From the NCBI RefSeq assembly GCF_004792295.1, contig NZ_SRRY01000001.1, positions 3,293,501-3,357,500 on the forward strand: a stretch of DNA of 64,000 nt, given 5' to 3'. The translations under genes and the position numbers were made by a program. The notes below the pieces were generated by a model. That model did not search any database. It worked only from the letters and a program-made list of their open reading frames with translations, and was not told where the DNA came from. Positions 55,189 to 63,099 of the stretch are shown one piece after another; within the stretch, counting starts at the first letter, position 1, and each line of letters begins with the position of its first letter. This DNA comes from Pseudoalteromonas sp. MEBiC 03607. Lineage in GTDB: Bacteria; Pseudomonadota; Gammaproteobacteria; Enterobacterales; Alteromonadaceae.

Positions 55189-55785
55189 CTATGCTTTATC
55201 TAGGGCTTTTTCTGCGATTAAATTATCAACTTTATTCTTCGCACTGCCTAGGCAGGCTTCTAGCGTTGTAGAGTTATCAACGATTGTATAATGAGACGAC
55301 AAGCGCTCGAATTGACTTTTGAAGCGTATCCTAAAATCCGTGTCATCGAGAGTTTTATCCAATATTGACTTTCCTCGCTCTGTAATACGTTGCTGGCGCA
55401 CTCCTTCATTAATGTCTATAAAGAGTGTTAGATCCGGTTTGACTATGCTGGTAAAACCCAGTTCGTAGTCAAGGTCAACATCCAGACCCATAGTACGATG
55501 TGAAACTATAGTGTCGATAAGATAGCGCACACAGTAGACGTTGTGGGTTTTGAGTTTTTTCTTGATGTCATTCGATGCTTTCACTACTGATGTTAGATAA
55601 TACAGATAGTGTGCATCAGGGTAGCTTTCTCTTAGCTCTTGAGTGAATTGCTCACGGTGCTCAGAGAACACACCTTCTGGTGTTTGGAGGTAATAGCCTT
55701 CTTGATCCATCTCTGCGAGTGTTTTGCCAATGCTCGTTGTGCCAGAGCCATCCAGTCCAGTGATCACAATAAATTTACCAGCCAC
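55189..55785 (-). CDS. Thymidylate-kinase-like P-loop nucleotide kinase (cargo)
   Basis: 198 residues, starting at GTG 55785 with a strong GGAGG five bases upstream. The P-loop GLDGSGTTS (residues 10-18) and a late LID-like RQQRITERGK fit the thymidylate kinase (dTMP/dUMP) family. The usual DRY/DRH after the base-binding strand is replaced by CVRYLIDTIVSHR, so substrate may differ from dTMP. It is third in the operon after the radical SAM and Gre-like genes, nine bases after the latter. Chromosomal tmk is not in this window, so it could act on a special nucleotide; that is inference. Spliced distance to traF is 124 bases. Confidence 0.82.
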   Translation of the reverse strand: MAGKFIVITGLDGSGTTSIGKTLAEMDQEGYYLQTPEGVFSEHREQFTQELRESYPDAHYLYYLTSVVKASNDIKKKLKTHNVYCVRYLIDTIVSHRTMGLDVDLDYELGFTSIVKPDLTLFIDINEGVRQQRITERGKSILDKTLDDTDFRIRFKSQFERLSSHYTIVDNSTTLEACLGSAKNKVDNLIAEKALDKA

Positions 55786-55794
55786 AGGTCCTCC

Positions 55795-56301
55795 TTATTT
55801 ATTTAATAATGGCGAAACAATGATTTCATCTATCTCATACAGGACATTGCCATGCGATGAGGGTAGACTCACTTCCTCTCCTACCTCATGTTCGAGTAGG
55901 ATCTGAGCTATGGGTGTGAGATAGCTAACAATATTTTCTTTTGGGTTGCTGTCGCCGTAACCAAGAATTGTCAGCATTCTAGTGTTATCATCTTCATCAA
56001 TGAGAGTCACCTGATGTCCCACTGTGACATAGCTGCAAAGGTTATTCCGAATATGGGGCATGTCTTCGATGACCTCTTTGTGTTCAAGTAGCTGAGCCAG
56101 CTCTTGAATCTTGCTTGGCAGTTCATATTCTGCTTTTGTTCTTAGTGCCATGAACTCCGGGTTTTCTCGTAAGTCGTTGTCAAGCTCCACTGTTTTCCCG
56201 ATCTTGACATTACACACCTTTATCTCCTTTTGAAGAGACGCAATTTCATTGTTAGCGCGTGCTAATCCTTCTCTGGTGAAATAGGTTTTTTGTTTATTCA
56301 T
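55795..56301 (-). CDS. GreA/GreB-like transcript-cleavage factor (cargo)
   Basis: 168 residues from ATG 56301, which overlaps the radical SAM stop by eight bases (ATGAATAA). N-terminal coiled coil (residues 10-75) with the tip sequence DNDLRENPEF: Asp43 and Glu46 correspond to GreA Asp41 and Glu44, which hold the metal for RNA cleavage. The C-terminal FKBP-like domain has VTVGHQVTLIDEDDNTRMLTILGYGDSNP and SYLTPIAQILLEHEVGEEVSLPSSHGNVLYEIDEI. Length is near 158-residue GreA. It should enter the RNA polymerase secondary channel. A chromosome-encoded GreA is not seen here, so this may be an accessory copy with a special target. Confidence 0.88.
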   Translation of the reverse strand: MNKQKTYFTREGLARANNEIASLQKEIKVCNVKIGKTVELDNDLRENPEFMALRTKAEYELPSKIQELAQLLEHKEVIEDMPHIRNNLCSYVTVGHQVTLIDEDDNTRMLTILGYGDSNPKENIVSYLTPIAQILLEHEVGEEVSLPSSHGNVLYEIDEIIVSPLLNK

Positions 56302-58054
56302 AAGTAACTCTCGTTGGAATTTGACCAACTATAATAGGCTCATCTAACTTCTTCATGCTTTTGACCACATTGCCCGGCAAGAAAAATTTGTAGTGTTGCT
56401 TGGACTGCCCATCTTCCGAAGACGTTGAGGTCAGATCTAGTTCCTCAATAATAAACTCGTCTTCTTTGGTGTAAGTGCGGCCCAACTTATTTGATATACG
56501 TTGTCTTCCACCCGGCGATAGACGGAACACTGTACCTTCATTGGCAAGGTCGCCTTTTTTACCAAACGCTCGCTCGTGATTCGGTGTCATTGGTAAATCT
56601 TGCCTTGAAGCTAGGAATTTGTACTCATTATAAGCGCGCCCCAGATTACAGATTTGCCCTGTATCCATAGTTAATTCCTTGTCCAAAAAGGAGCTAGCTG
56701 GCAATCTCGCCATCTTTAAGGTGCGAACATAACTCTCTATTAATGGAATAAGATCTTTCTCTATGTATTTCGATGATGCCTGAAATGCACAAGCTAATGT
56801 TCGAGCTTTGTTTTTGATGCTCTGGATAAGTGCGTCGATATCTTGCCAACTGGCATTATTCGTAGTCGCTTTCGTATCAATAATGGCATTGAGCAAGTAC
56901 CGTTCACCATCAATGTGGCCACTGTTTGGGCGTGCTATTGATTTTGGGTAGAAAAATTTTGCATAGCATTTCCTTGCTTGATTGCGCTCAACATTTACGC
57001 CAAAGTAGATGCCATCTTCGTTTTGCAGTTTATGTATTAAACATGGTGTGCCCGCTAATTTGCCGCGAAGGTATAGATCCGCTGATTTTCTCCAGTTTCC
57101 TTTCAGTTCTAGCTGGATCACCTTATGCCCCGGTGTGTCCATTTTCAGTGCGTGATCATGACTATCACTAATGCTTGCTGTCGTTAAGGTGTCAAGAGAT
57201 GTGTCTGATACATATAAATAATTTTTATAGGTAAGTATATGTATATCGAAGTATTTGGTTAGCTCCACCTCACCCACATCAATCATTGGTCGAAAACGTA
57301 ATTCTGCACTGAATAGTGCACCAGTATTTTTAAAGGTGTCAAGAAAGTGAGCCAAGTCTTTCTCAAATTCATCTCGATGGGTCGCCCCAGCTCTCATTCC
57401 AGCTTCTGTCCAACCATAGGTATAAGGAGATATTGAGAGTCTTACACCTGCTAAGCAGTAGCGTAGCGAGCTGCTTAGGTTTGTAAATGCTTGTCTGATT
57501 GGCTGATTATGTCGGCTGTAACCAACTGTAGCTATGCGGGTTTTCACCCCCAAGTTTTCGTAAACTAATCTAGCAAATGTATCAATATGTGGGTAAATCG
57601 CAGGGTCATTATCGAGATAGCAATAAATTACTCCGCGACGATCTTCTCGCCCATAGGCGATGAGTGGTGAATCGTGAATAGTTCTAGAATCGATGAAATG
57701 ACCAGTATCAAAATCAATAACATCCGTTATCTGATTGGGAGAGTAGTTTTGTTCTAAACTTACTGCTTTGATCACAGCGATGATGTTGCGCAGATTCTCT
57801 AAACTAAACTCTATGATACGCGAGCTTGCACCTTGGCTACAAAAGTTACACTTGTTGAAGCATCCACTTTGTGGTTGGAAATGACGCAGACGAGCAAAGA
57901 CCTCCTGAGGAAAGGCGCGAAACTCTTTGAAGAGCGAATAACGAGCATTAATCGAGTTAGTAGGTATTGTCGTTTCATCTTCTAGTAAGCAGTAAAAAGG
58001 CAATAGATTGGGTTGAGATGAAACGAGCGCATTACTAGTACTGTTACTATTCAT
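56294..58054 (-). CDS. Radical SAM enzyme of unknown type (cargo)
   Basis: 586 residues, larger than the usual 300-450 for the core. Cys65, Cys69 and Cys72 form the CxxxCxxC cluster motif (GCFNKCNFCSQ). The barrel continues with ISPYTYGWTEAGMRAGATH and a C-terminal half (about 300-586) with LSPGGRQRISNKLGRTYTKEDEFIIEELDL that I cannot match to a named family. The first gene of the operon, read from a promoter beside the WYL gene. The GGAG ribosome site is strong. Candidate activities include nucleotide or peptide modification; viperin-type enzymes share the motif spacing but little else visible. Confidence 0.8.
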   Translation of the reverse strand: MNSNSTSNALVSSQPNLLPFYCLLEDETTIPTNSINARYSLFKEFRAFPQEVFARLRHFQPQSGCFNKCNFCSQGASSRIIEFSLENLRNIIAVIKAVSLEQNYSPNQITDVIDFDTGHFIDSRTIHDSPLIAYGREDRRGVIYCYLDNDPAIYPHIDTFARLVYENLGVKTRIATVGYSRHNQPIRQAFTNLSSSLRYCLAGVRLSISPYTYGWTEAGMRAGATHRDEFEKDLAHFLDTFKNTGALFSAELRFRPMIDVGEVELTKYFDIHILTYKNYLYVSDTSLDTLTTASISDSHDHALKMDTPGHKVIQLELKGNWRKSADLYLRGKLAGTPCLIHKLQNEDGIYFGVNVERNQARKCYAKFFYPKSIARPNSGHIDGERYLLNAIIDTKATTNNASWQDIDALIQSIKNKARTLACAFQASSKYIEKDLIPLIESYVRTLKMARLPASSFLDKELTMDTGQICNLGRAYNEYKFLASRQDLPMTPNHERAFGKKGDLANEGTVFRLSPGGRQRISNKLGRTYTKEDEFIIEELDLTSTSSEDGQSKQHYKFFLPGNVVKSMKKLDEPIIVGQIPTRVTYE

Positions 58055-58116
58055 TTTTAACTCCTAAAATGCTATTATATCTATTCACTAGACACACTTT
58101 AGCAAACTGAGTATAC
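58055..58116. promoter_or_regulatory. Divergent promoter of the cargo cassette
   Basis: Only 62 bases separate the two ATGs. On the minus strand TATAAT (58074-58079) lies about ten bases upstream of the ribosome site of the radical SAM gene; a TTGCTA sits 20 bases further. The plus-strand gene lacks a clear ribosome site. A compact divergent promoter suits a self-acting WYL regulator, as with BrxR and CapW, but no operator is resolved. Confidence 0.5.
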
Positions 58117-59982
58117 ATGTCAATGAAACTATATGAACATCTAAATCAGAAACGGAATGGACAAGCTATCCTTAAGCGTTTGCAATGGATGGAGGGTCAA
58201 CTAAGTTGGATTGGCGAGTTTAATCGAAAAGACTTGGTAACTCGGTTTGCTATTTCTACTCAACAAGCATCCGCTGATATTGCTCTTTACAAAGAGTTTG
58301 CTCCAAATAATATAAAGTTTGACAACCGTTCGAAGGTGTTTTTTCTTAGCGAGTCATTCACTCCTTTGTTTGAGCATGAACCGATAGAATGGCTTCAACA
58401 GGAGCAACACAAGGAAGTGGGAAATTTACTCGGTCTGGTCGATATCACGGGCATTCCGCAAAAGATGGAGCCTAAGATCTTTCGCACCCTGAATCGCTGT
58501 CGGAAATATGAAACCCCAGTGCAGGTAGAGATTGGAGCTTTTTCATCTTCAGAAAAGAGGGAAGACCTAATCTGTCCCCACTCGATAGTAGTAACACCTG
58601 TTCGTTGGCATGTGCGAGCTTGGAGTGGACATCGTCAGAAGTTTATTGATCTGCCTATCAGTCGTATCTTAAGCGCAGTACCAAATGACAGTAGGGACTG
58701 GGTATCAAAAGAAGCAGATCGTGAGTGGCTTACTGAAATTCCTATTATTTTAGGACCTTCAGAACATCTAGAGCCAAGCCAGCAACAGATGGTTTCTAAT
58801 GCTTATGGCATGAGTGATGGAGTTGTTGCGATCCCTACCAAGGTTTGCTTGGTCTACTATACACTGGCTACAATGAAACTATTAAATGCTGTTCGTGAGT
58901 ATAAAGGGGAAGCTATTGACCCTAAGCTAAATATTCGGGTTGTCAACTACAAAGAATTGCTACCACTAGTAAAATATTCCCCCTCTTTTGAATGGAGCAA
59001 TCGGTTGGAACTCAGTGAAGAAATTCAAGAGTTATCAGATCAAGTTGAACAATCACAGTGTCATATTACTGCTCTACTATCGTCGAACTATCCGTTGTGG
59101 CTCGGCTCTGGCTTTGCAAAAATTGCAGCTAGTTATGGCGCAGAGCTTTGCGTTACTAATGGCATTATGAGTACTTTCATGTCGGCAGTGGATTATAAGT
59201 CCAGCCCATTGAAAACCTCTTTCTTCCCTATTCTCTTGAGTTTTGCGGGCAAAGGAGAAGATGCTATCGATACTGCTGAAAATATAGCTAATGCTTCAAA
59301 TGAAGCGGGCATTATTACATGTAACTCTGAGTCCGAAGCAGTTAAAAAACTTTCTACTATCCGCTGCAGTTATCTATTTGGTAAATTCCCTAAACGAGAT
59401 AAACGTTTTGTTAATATCAAATCAATACTGACTCTAACTGCCTTGGCTGAAGAGTATGCCCGGAAGCAATTTGATTTGCCATTACCTGAACTTGACTTGC
59501 AAAGCTGTGCTCAACAGGCGGAAGTAATTGGTATGCGTGCGGCAGAGCAGTTTATTGAAAACTTTAGCTGGCGCACTAAACAGCTTATTGTCGTTGGTAA
59601 AGGCTATAATAATCCGCTAGAGCATGTTTGGAAGAGTATACTCGCAGAAGCAGGCATAATGACTCCGACTTGGGTTGATATTAAAGACTTTACTCACGGT
59701 GATCATCGGCATGTTAGTCTATATCAAAACCATGCTTTTTTATTACTTGAACAACCAGAGATTAGAGAATATTGCGACATTTTTGAGCGTCGGTTTGGTC
59801 AAATTTATCCTATAGAACGCGTCAGTTTAGCTGGTATGTTTAGGGAGCAGTTTTGGTTAAACTTGCTTACAGCGATATTTTTTACTCATCGCTTAACTTA
59901 TGAGCAAGGTTATAATGGCAATCGTCCTCCCAAGAATGAACAAGTGCACTCTTGGCGTGGGTGGGGAAGATTGAACAATTGA
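58117..59982 (+). CDS. Winged-helix/WYL regulator fused to tandem SIS-like domain
   Basis: 621 residues. Residues 1-85 form a winged helix (ILKRLQWMEGQLSWIGEFNRKDLVTRFAISTQQASADIALYKEF). Residues 150-290 form a WYL-like domain: VTPVRWHVRAWSGHRQKFIDLPISRIL, then a WCX-like part. Residues 300-600 resemble paired SIS domains of GlmS-type enzymes: LLSSNYPLWLGSG, LSFAGKGEDAIDTAENIANASNEAGIITCN and a second LIVVGKGYNNPLEHVWKSILAEAGIMTPTWVDIKDFTHGDHRHV ending with the xxFxHG turn. WYL proteins sense nucleic-acid or nucleotide ligands in many defence loci; a SIS part would sense or convert a phosphosugar. The stop codon lies in an octamer array. Confidence 0.75.
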   Translation: MSMKLYEHLNQKRNGQAILKRLQWMEGQLSWIGEFNRKDLVTRFAISTQQASADIALYKEFAPNNIKFDNRSKVFFLSESFTPLFEHEPIEWLQQEQHKEVGNLLGLVDITGIPQKMEPKIFRTLNRCRKYETPVQVEIGAFSSSEKREDLICPHSIVVTPVRWHVRAWSGHRQKFIDLPISRILSAVPNDSRDWVSKEADREWLTEIPIILGPSEHLEPSQQQMVSNAYGMSDGVVAIPTKVCLVYYTLATMKLLNAVREYKGEAIDPKLNIRVVNYKELLPLVKYSPSFEWSNRLELSEEIQELSDQVEQSQCHITALLSSNYPLWLGSGFAKIAASYGAELCVTNGIMSTFMSAVDYKSSPLKTSFFPILLSFAGKGEDAIDTAENIANASNEAGIITCNSESEAVKKLSTIRCSYLFGKFPKRDKRFVNIKSILTLTALAEEYARKQFDLPLPELDLQSCAQQAEVIGMRAAEQFIENFSWRTKQLIVVGKGYNNPLEHVWKSILAEAGIMTPTWVDIKDFTHGDHRHVSLYQNHAFLLLEQPEIREYCDIFERRFGQIYPIERVSLAGMFREQFWLNLLTAIFFTHRLTYEQGYNGNRPPKNEQVHSWRGWGRLNN

Positions 59983-60066
59983 ACAATTGAACAATTGAAC
60001 AATTGAACAATTGAACAATTGAACAATTGAACAATTGAACAATTGAACAATTGAACAATTGAACAA
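59971..60066. repeat. Twelve perfect TTGAACAA octamer repeats
   Basis: TTGAACAA repeated 12 times without change, starting in the last codons of the WYL-SIS gene. The stop TGA falls in the second unit, so changes in copy number would not change the protein beyond its last residues. The unit is not a self-complementary stem. Slippage is likely. Confidence 0.97.
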
Positions 60067-60263
60067 AAGATCATAACTCGTAAGAACACAATTAAAGCAC
60101 ATATTTTTGTCATTTTATATTAGCATTCTTTAGGTTTACACCTGCCACTATCATGATTACCAAGTTATGCGGAAACTCATAATGGGGCAGCAGAAACGAG
60201 TTTCGCTGAAGGCCAGCTTTAGGCACATAATTATTACTCATAAAGTGCGAATACTACATTAGC

Positions 60264-60971
60264 TCACTTTACTGCAAAAACCGTAACCAATGTCTTCATT
60301 GAGTCACCCGTAATCATAACAAAGTACATCTTGCTCTCCACGTGCTGCCAGAACTCAGCCTCTTGAGCATATTTTTTTGCTTTTTGGATAGCGATGCTTT
60401 TTGGTAATTGGGCTTTAGTTAGCGCAGAACATAGCAGCTTTGAGCACAAAGCCTTCCAAGGATGCTTAGGTGCACCGTCTGAAAGCCGTTCCACAAACCG
60501 TTCCAGTGCATGACGAGTAACCACGACAGGTCCAATACTTGGCACATTGATTACCTCATCGATTTCTCTCACTGTAGCATTATCTACGATGTATTCTTCG
60601 AAGGAATGTGAGAGCCAATCGTCTCTCTTTTCTACCGAGATCTGTGCTTCTTCGTAACGGGTGAGCAAAAACCTAGTCAGGCTGTAAAGTGAATGCTGAG
60701 TTGAGCGTTGTTTCTGTAACTTTTTGATGGCTCCTTTACTGACCCGGATTTGAAGCCCATTACCGCTTCGGTTACTCCCCATCACCTCTTTCACTGACAG
60801 TAGGTGATGAATAGCATAAAGCTCAGCTGCAATTGGCTTTTGCTGCTCAGGTAGCTTGTCGTATTGCTCACCTAAATTGACCTTTAGCTCACCACCTCTT
60901 CGAAGGCCGGTCTTCCAGTAAACCATAAACTCACCATCAATCTGCTTTGTTAACAGGGTTAATACCATCAT
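60264..60971 (-). CDS. Conserved ICE hypothetical protein with toxin-like C-terminus
   Basis: 235 residues in the position of the SXT hotspot-flanking gene (s073-like). Residues 145-235 (VVVTRHALERFVERLSDG...SKMYFVMITGDSMKTLVTVFAV) recall small RNase-fold domains with an RHALxRxxER helix and a TVF end, as in DUF4258 or BrnT-like proteins. The N-terminal half (VKEVMGSNRSGNGLQIRVSKGAIKKLQKQRS) has no assignment. The start has AGGAG upstream and a second ATG in tandem. Confidence 0.65.
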   Translation of the reverse strand: MMVLTLLTKQIDGEFMVYWKTGLRRGGELKVNLGEQYDKLPEQQKPIAAELYAIHHLLSVKEVMGSNRSGNGLQIRVSKGAIKKLQKQRSTQHSLYSLTRFLLTRYEEAQISVEKRDDWLSHSFEEYIVDNATVREIDEVINVPSIGPVVVTRHALERFVERLSDGAPKHPWKALCSKLLCSALTKAQLPKSIAIQKAKKYAQEAEFWQHVESKMYFVMITGDSMKTLVTVFAVK

Positions 60972-61033
60972 GTTTGTTTCTCCTATTGGTTATCTATTTT
61001 TCATTCTCCATGTTTTTTCAAATATGCAAGGCG

Positions 61034-61057
61034 CAAAAAAAGGGGCCGAAGCCCCTT
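61034..61057 (-). terminator. Terminator after the Toprim gene
   Basis: AAGGGGC-CGAA-GCCCCTT with seven A on the plus strand (T tract leftward). It separates the Toprim operon from the gene at 60264. Confidence 0.9.
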
Positions 61058-61060
61058 GGA

Positions 61061-62134
61061 TCAGATATGAACTTTAGGAAAGCCCATGGCACCGTAAACA
61101 TTCAGTACATCATTCCAATCCCAACTTTTCACGCCGAGTGACGTTGGTATCGGAGGGATCAGGACTTGTGTCAGAATGCCTTTCTGCCAGGCTTTTTTCT
61201 TGAGTTCATTCGCTGCATTCAGGCCGGTCTCAGAGAGATCGTGGTCTGCCCAGATGTACAGCATTTTCACATTACTTGGTGGTTCAAACCTAGCCAGTAG
61301 CGTTGCATTCACAACCGACCAACATGTTTGCCCCGTTGCTCTGGTAACCGCTAAAGCTGTTTCGATGCCTTCAGAAACACCTAATACCTCACCAGGCTCA
61401 CCTATAGGAATGGCACCACCAGTGATTGTTCTGTCACTGGGTATCGGCATCATCTTTTTAGGCTTTTCAACCGGCGCTTTGAATCCATCTTCACTTAGGT
61501 AGATCCGATGAAACGTGGCCGAACGCCCTTGCTGAGTAACGATTTTACCTAGCAGCGCTGGGTAGCTATCGATAAACAGACCATCTTCATCATGGTAAGG
61601 CAAGTTTGGATGAAACCTCAGCACCGAATCCCATTCAGGACGAAGCCGCGTAACAATGCCACGACGATGCAAGTAGTTCCAAACCGGTTGCGCACGAGTA
61701 TCTGCAAGAGATAACGTTTCTCCCCACGTTTGATTCAAACGATGGATAATCGCTTTGTCCTCGTCCTGCTTTCTAGCCCTCCAATCAACTGCGTTACTCG
61801 GTATTGGCCGAATAGGCGCTTGTATTTGTCCGGGTTGAATACCAAGAACCTGGCCGATTGCTTCAATAGACTGAGCAAAGTTCCATCCATTAATCCAAGA
61901 CAACAGTTCAAAGCCATCATGAAAGATACCGCAGGTATTACAAACGCCACCACCGCTATATTCAGCATCTTTGAACAGCCTAAAGCCATCACGACCGCCA
62001 TGAACAGGACAAGCCACATGACGGCCTTTTCGAGCAATAGCGGCATCAAGTTCTGGCACCAATGCCGCCAAGACTTGAAGCCATTGGCCCTTGAGATATG
62101 GCCTTACTGTTTCAATTTGTAAAGGTAACGCCAT
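61061..62134 (-). CDS. Primase-like Toprim protein
   Basis: 357 residues, GGAGG before the ATG. N-terminal zinc motif CPVHGGRDGFRLFKDAEYSGGGVCNTCG (Cys/His set), then DUF7146-like segment and Toprim domain: VLGVSEGIETALAVTRATG (Glu) and MLYIWADHDLSETGLNAANELKK (DxD). Such proteins are phage- or plasmid-type DNA primases. It belongs to the SXT backbone between radC and the traF hotspot and might serve ICE plasmid-like replication. It ends at a strong terminator. Confidence 0.85.
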   Translation of the reverse strand: MALPLQIETVRPYLKGQWLQVLAALVPELDAAIARKGRHVACPVHGGRDGFRLFKDAEYSGGGVCNTCGIFHDGFELLSWINGWNFAQSIEAIGQVLGIQPGQIQAPIRPIPSNAVDWRARKQDEDKAIIHRLNQTWGETLSLADTRAQPVWNYLHRRGIVTRLRPEWDSVLRFHPNLPYHDEDGLFIDSYPALLGKIVTQQGRSATFHRIYLSEDGFKAPVEKPKKMMPIPSDRTITGGAIPIGEPGEVLGVSEGIETALAVTRATGQTCWSVVNATLLARFEPPSNVKMLYIWADHDLSETGLNAANELKKKAWQKGILTQVLIPPIPTSLGVKSWDWNDVLNVYGAMGFPKVHI

Positions 62135-62152
62135 ATAACCTCCTTAAGTAAA

Positions 62153-62222
62153 AAGCCGACTCCTACCACTGGTGGTAAAAGTCAGCTTAGGTCCTGCATT
62201 AAGCCGTTTGGTTAATGCAGGA
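62153..62222. other. Two adjacent intergenic hairpins
   Basis: AAGCCGACT (62153-62161) pairs with AGTCAGCTT around TACCAC-TG-GTGGTA, and TCCTGCATTAA (62192-62202) pairs perfectly with TTAATGCAGGA (62212-62222) across a nine-base loop. Both lie in the leader of the Toprim gene and can form in RNA. No T tract follows. Confidence 0.6.
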
Positions 62223-62225
62223 ACG

Positions 62226-62567
62226 TTAGTCAAGCTGGATATCATGTCGTCTTAATAGCCACATGATGGAATCACGAAGCACATCAGGATCGACAACCGC
62301 AGCCATCGCGCAAACACGAAAGCAAAATGGCGCTATTTCGTCATTTTGAATCCACGACAATACATCCTTGCGCAACCGAGTACTGACACGACCATCCAGC
62401 AATACACGCATCGCATCCAATAGAATGCCTTCGCGTAACTGCCAGATTTCCGTGTCAGACCAAGTGACTGGGGCATCATCAAACTCAAATAGAAATTCGA
62501 GCTGTGATGATGTGTGTTGATGGGACTGCTTTTGTGATGTAGGAGAATGGGCAATGCGCCCATTCAT
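62226..62567 (-). CDS. Small ICE backbone hypothetical protein
   Basis: 113 residues, ATG overlapping the radC stop by one base (TAATG). Helical, with MNGRIAHSPTSQ at the start and WSDTEIWQLREGILLDAMRVLLDGRVSTRLRKDVLSWI in the middle. I recognise no family. The tight link to radC and the conserved order in the SXT backbone support expression. Confidence 0.65.
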   Translation of the reverse strand: MNGRIAHSPTSQKQSHQHTSSQLEFLFEFDDAPVTWSDTEIWQLREGILLDAMRVLLDGRVSTRLRKDVLSWIQNDEIAPFCFRVCAMAAVVDPDVLRDSIMWLLRRHDIQLD

Positions 62568-63064
62568 TAAAGATAACCGCGTTCGGCAAGCGAAACGCAG
62601 CCCTCGGATGCGACTACGACATGGTCAAGCGTTCGAATATCAACAAGTGACAAGGAGTCACGAAGTCGATGAGTGATGCGTTTATCAGCTTCACTAGGCT
62701 CAGGATCACCCGATGGATGGTTATGAACCAGTATCACTGCTGCCGCATTAAGTTCCAAAGCCCGCTTTATTACTTCCCTTGGATATACGCTCGCCGCATC
62801 TAAAGTGCCTTTAAATAGCTCTTCAAATCGAATAACGCGATGCTTTGTATCAAGAAACAGCACGCCAAAGACTTCATGCTCATACTCGTGCATCAGTGTT
62901 TGCAGGTATGAGAACGCCGACGATGGCTGTTCAATTTTGCGACCTTTACTCAATCGACCACGGGCAAGTTTAAGCGCCATATCTATGATATCCGCTTCAG
63001 TCACTTGCTCAGGAACGATGTAAGTACCGACTTCTTCGCCAGCTAAGAACTTTTTGTTTTTCAT
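62567..63064 (-). CDS. RadC-family (JAB/MPN) protein
   Basis: 165 residues from ATG 63064 (GGAG site). The JAMM metal motif is complete: GTLDAASVYPREVIKRALELNAAAVILVHNHPSGDPEPSEADKRITHRL, with HNHPSGD. RadC-like proteins of mobile elements (YkfG/YeeS type) are metalloproteins with unsettled function. It is in an operon with the VWA gene upstream and the small hypothetical downstream. Confidence 0.9.
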   Translation of the reverse strand: MKNKKFLAGEEVGTYIVPEQVTEADIIDMALKLARGRLSKGRKIEQPSSAFSYLQTLMHEYEHEVFGVLFLDTKHRVIRFEELFKGTLDAASVYPREVIKRALELNAAAVILVHNHPSGDPEPSEADKRITHRLRDSLSLVDIRTLDHVVVASEGCVSLAERGYL

Positions 63065-63099
63065 AGGAGTCTCCAAAAAAAAGCGGAGACGAACCCATG

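Noticed and set aside
56294..58054. Prokaryotic viperin
   Set aside because: Only the CxxxCxxC spacing and the kinase neighbour agree. The protein is much longer and lacks viperin-like sequence around the cluster, so the name is not justified.
59893..60113. Minus-strand frames rich in NCSIVQLF repeats
   Set aside because: They are translations of the octamer array and carry no protein signal.
60120..60263. Possible CRISPR-like or second repeat array beside the octamers
   Set aside because: The octamers have no spacers, and the following bases show no repeat.
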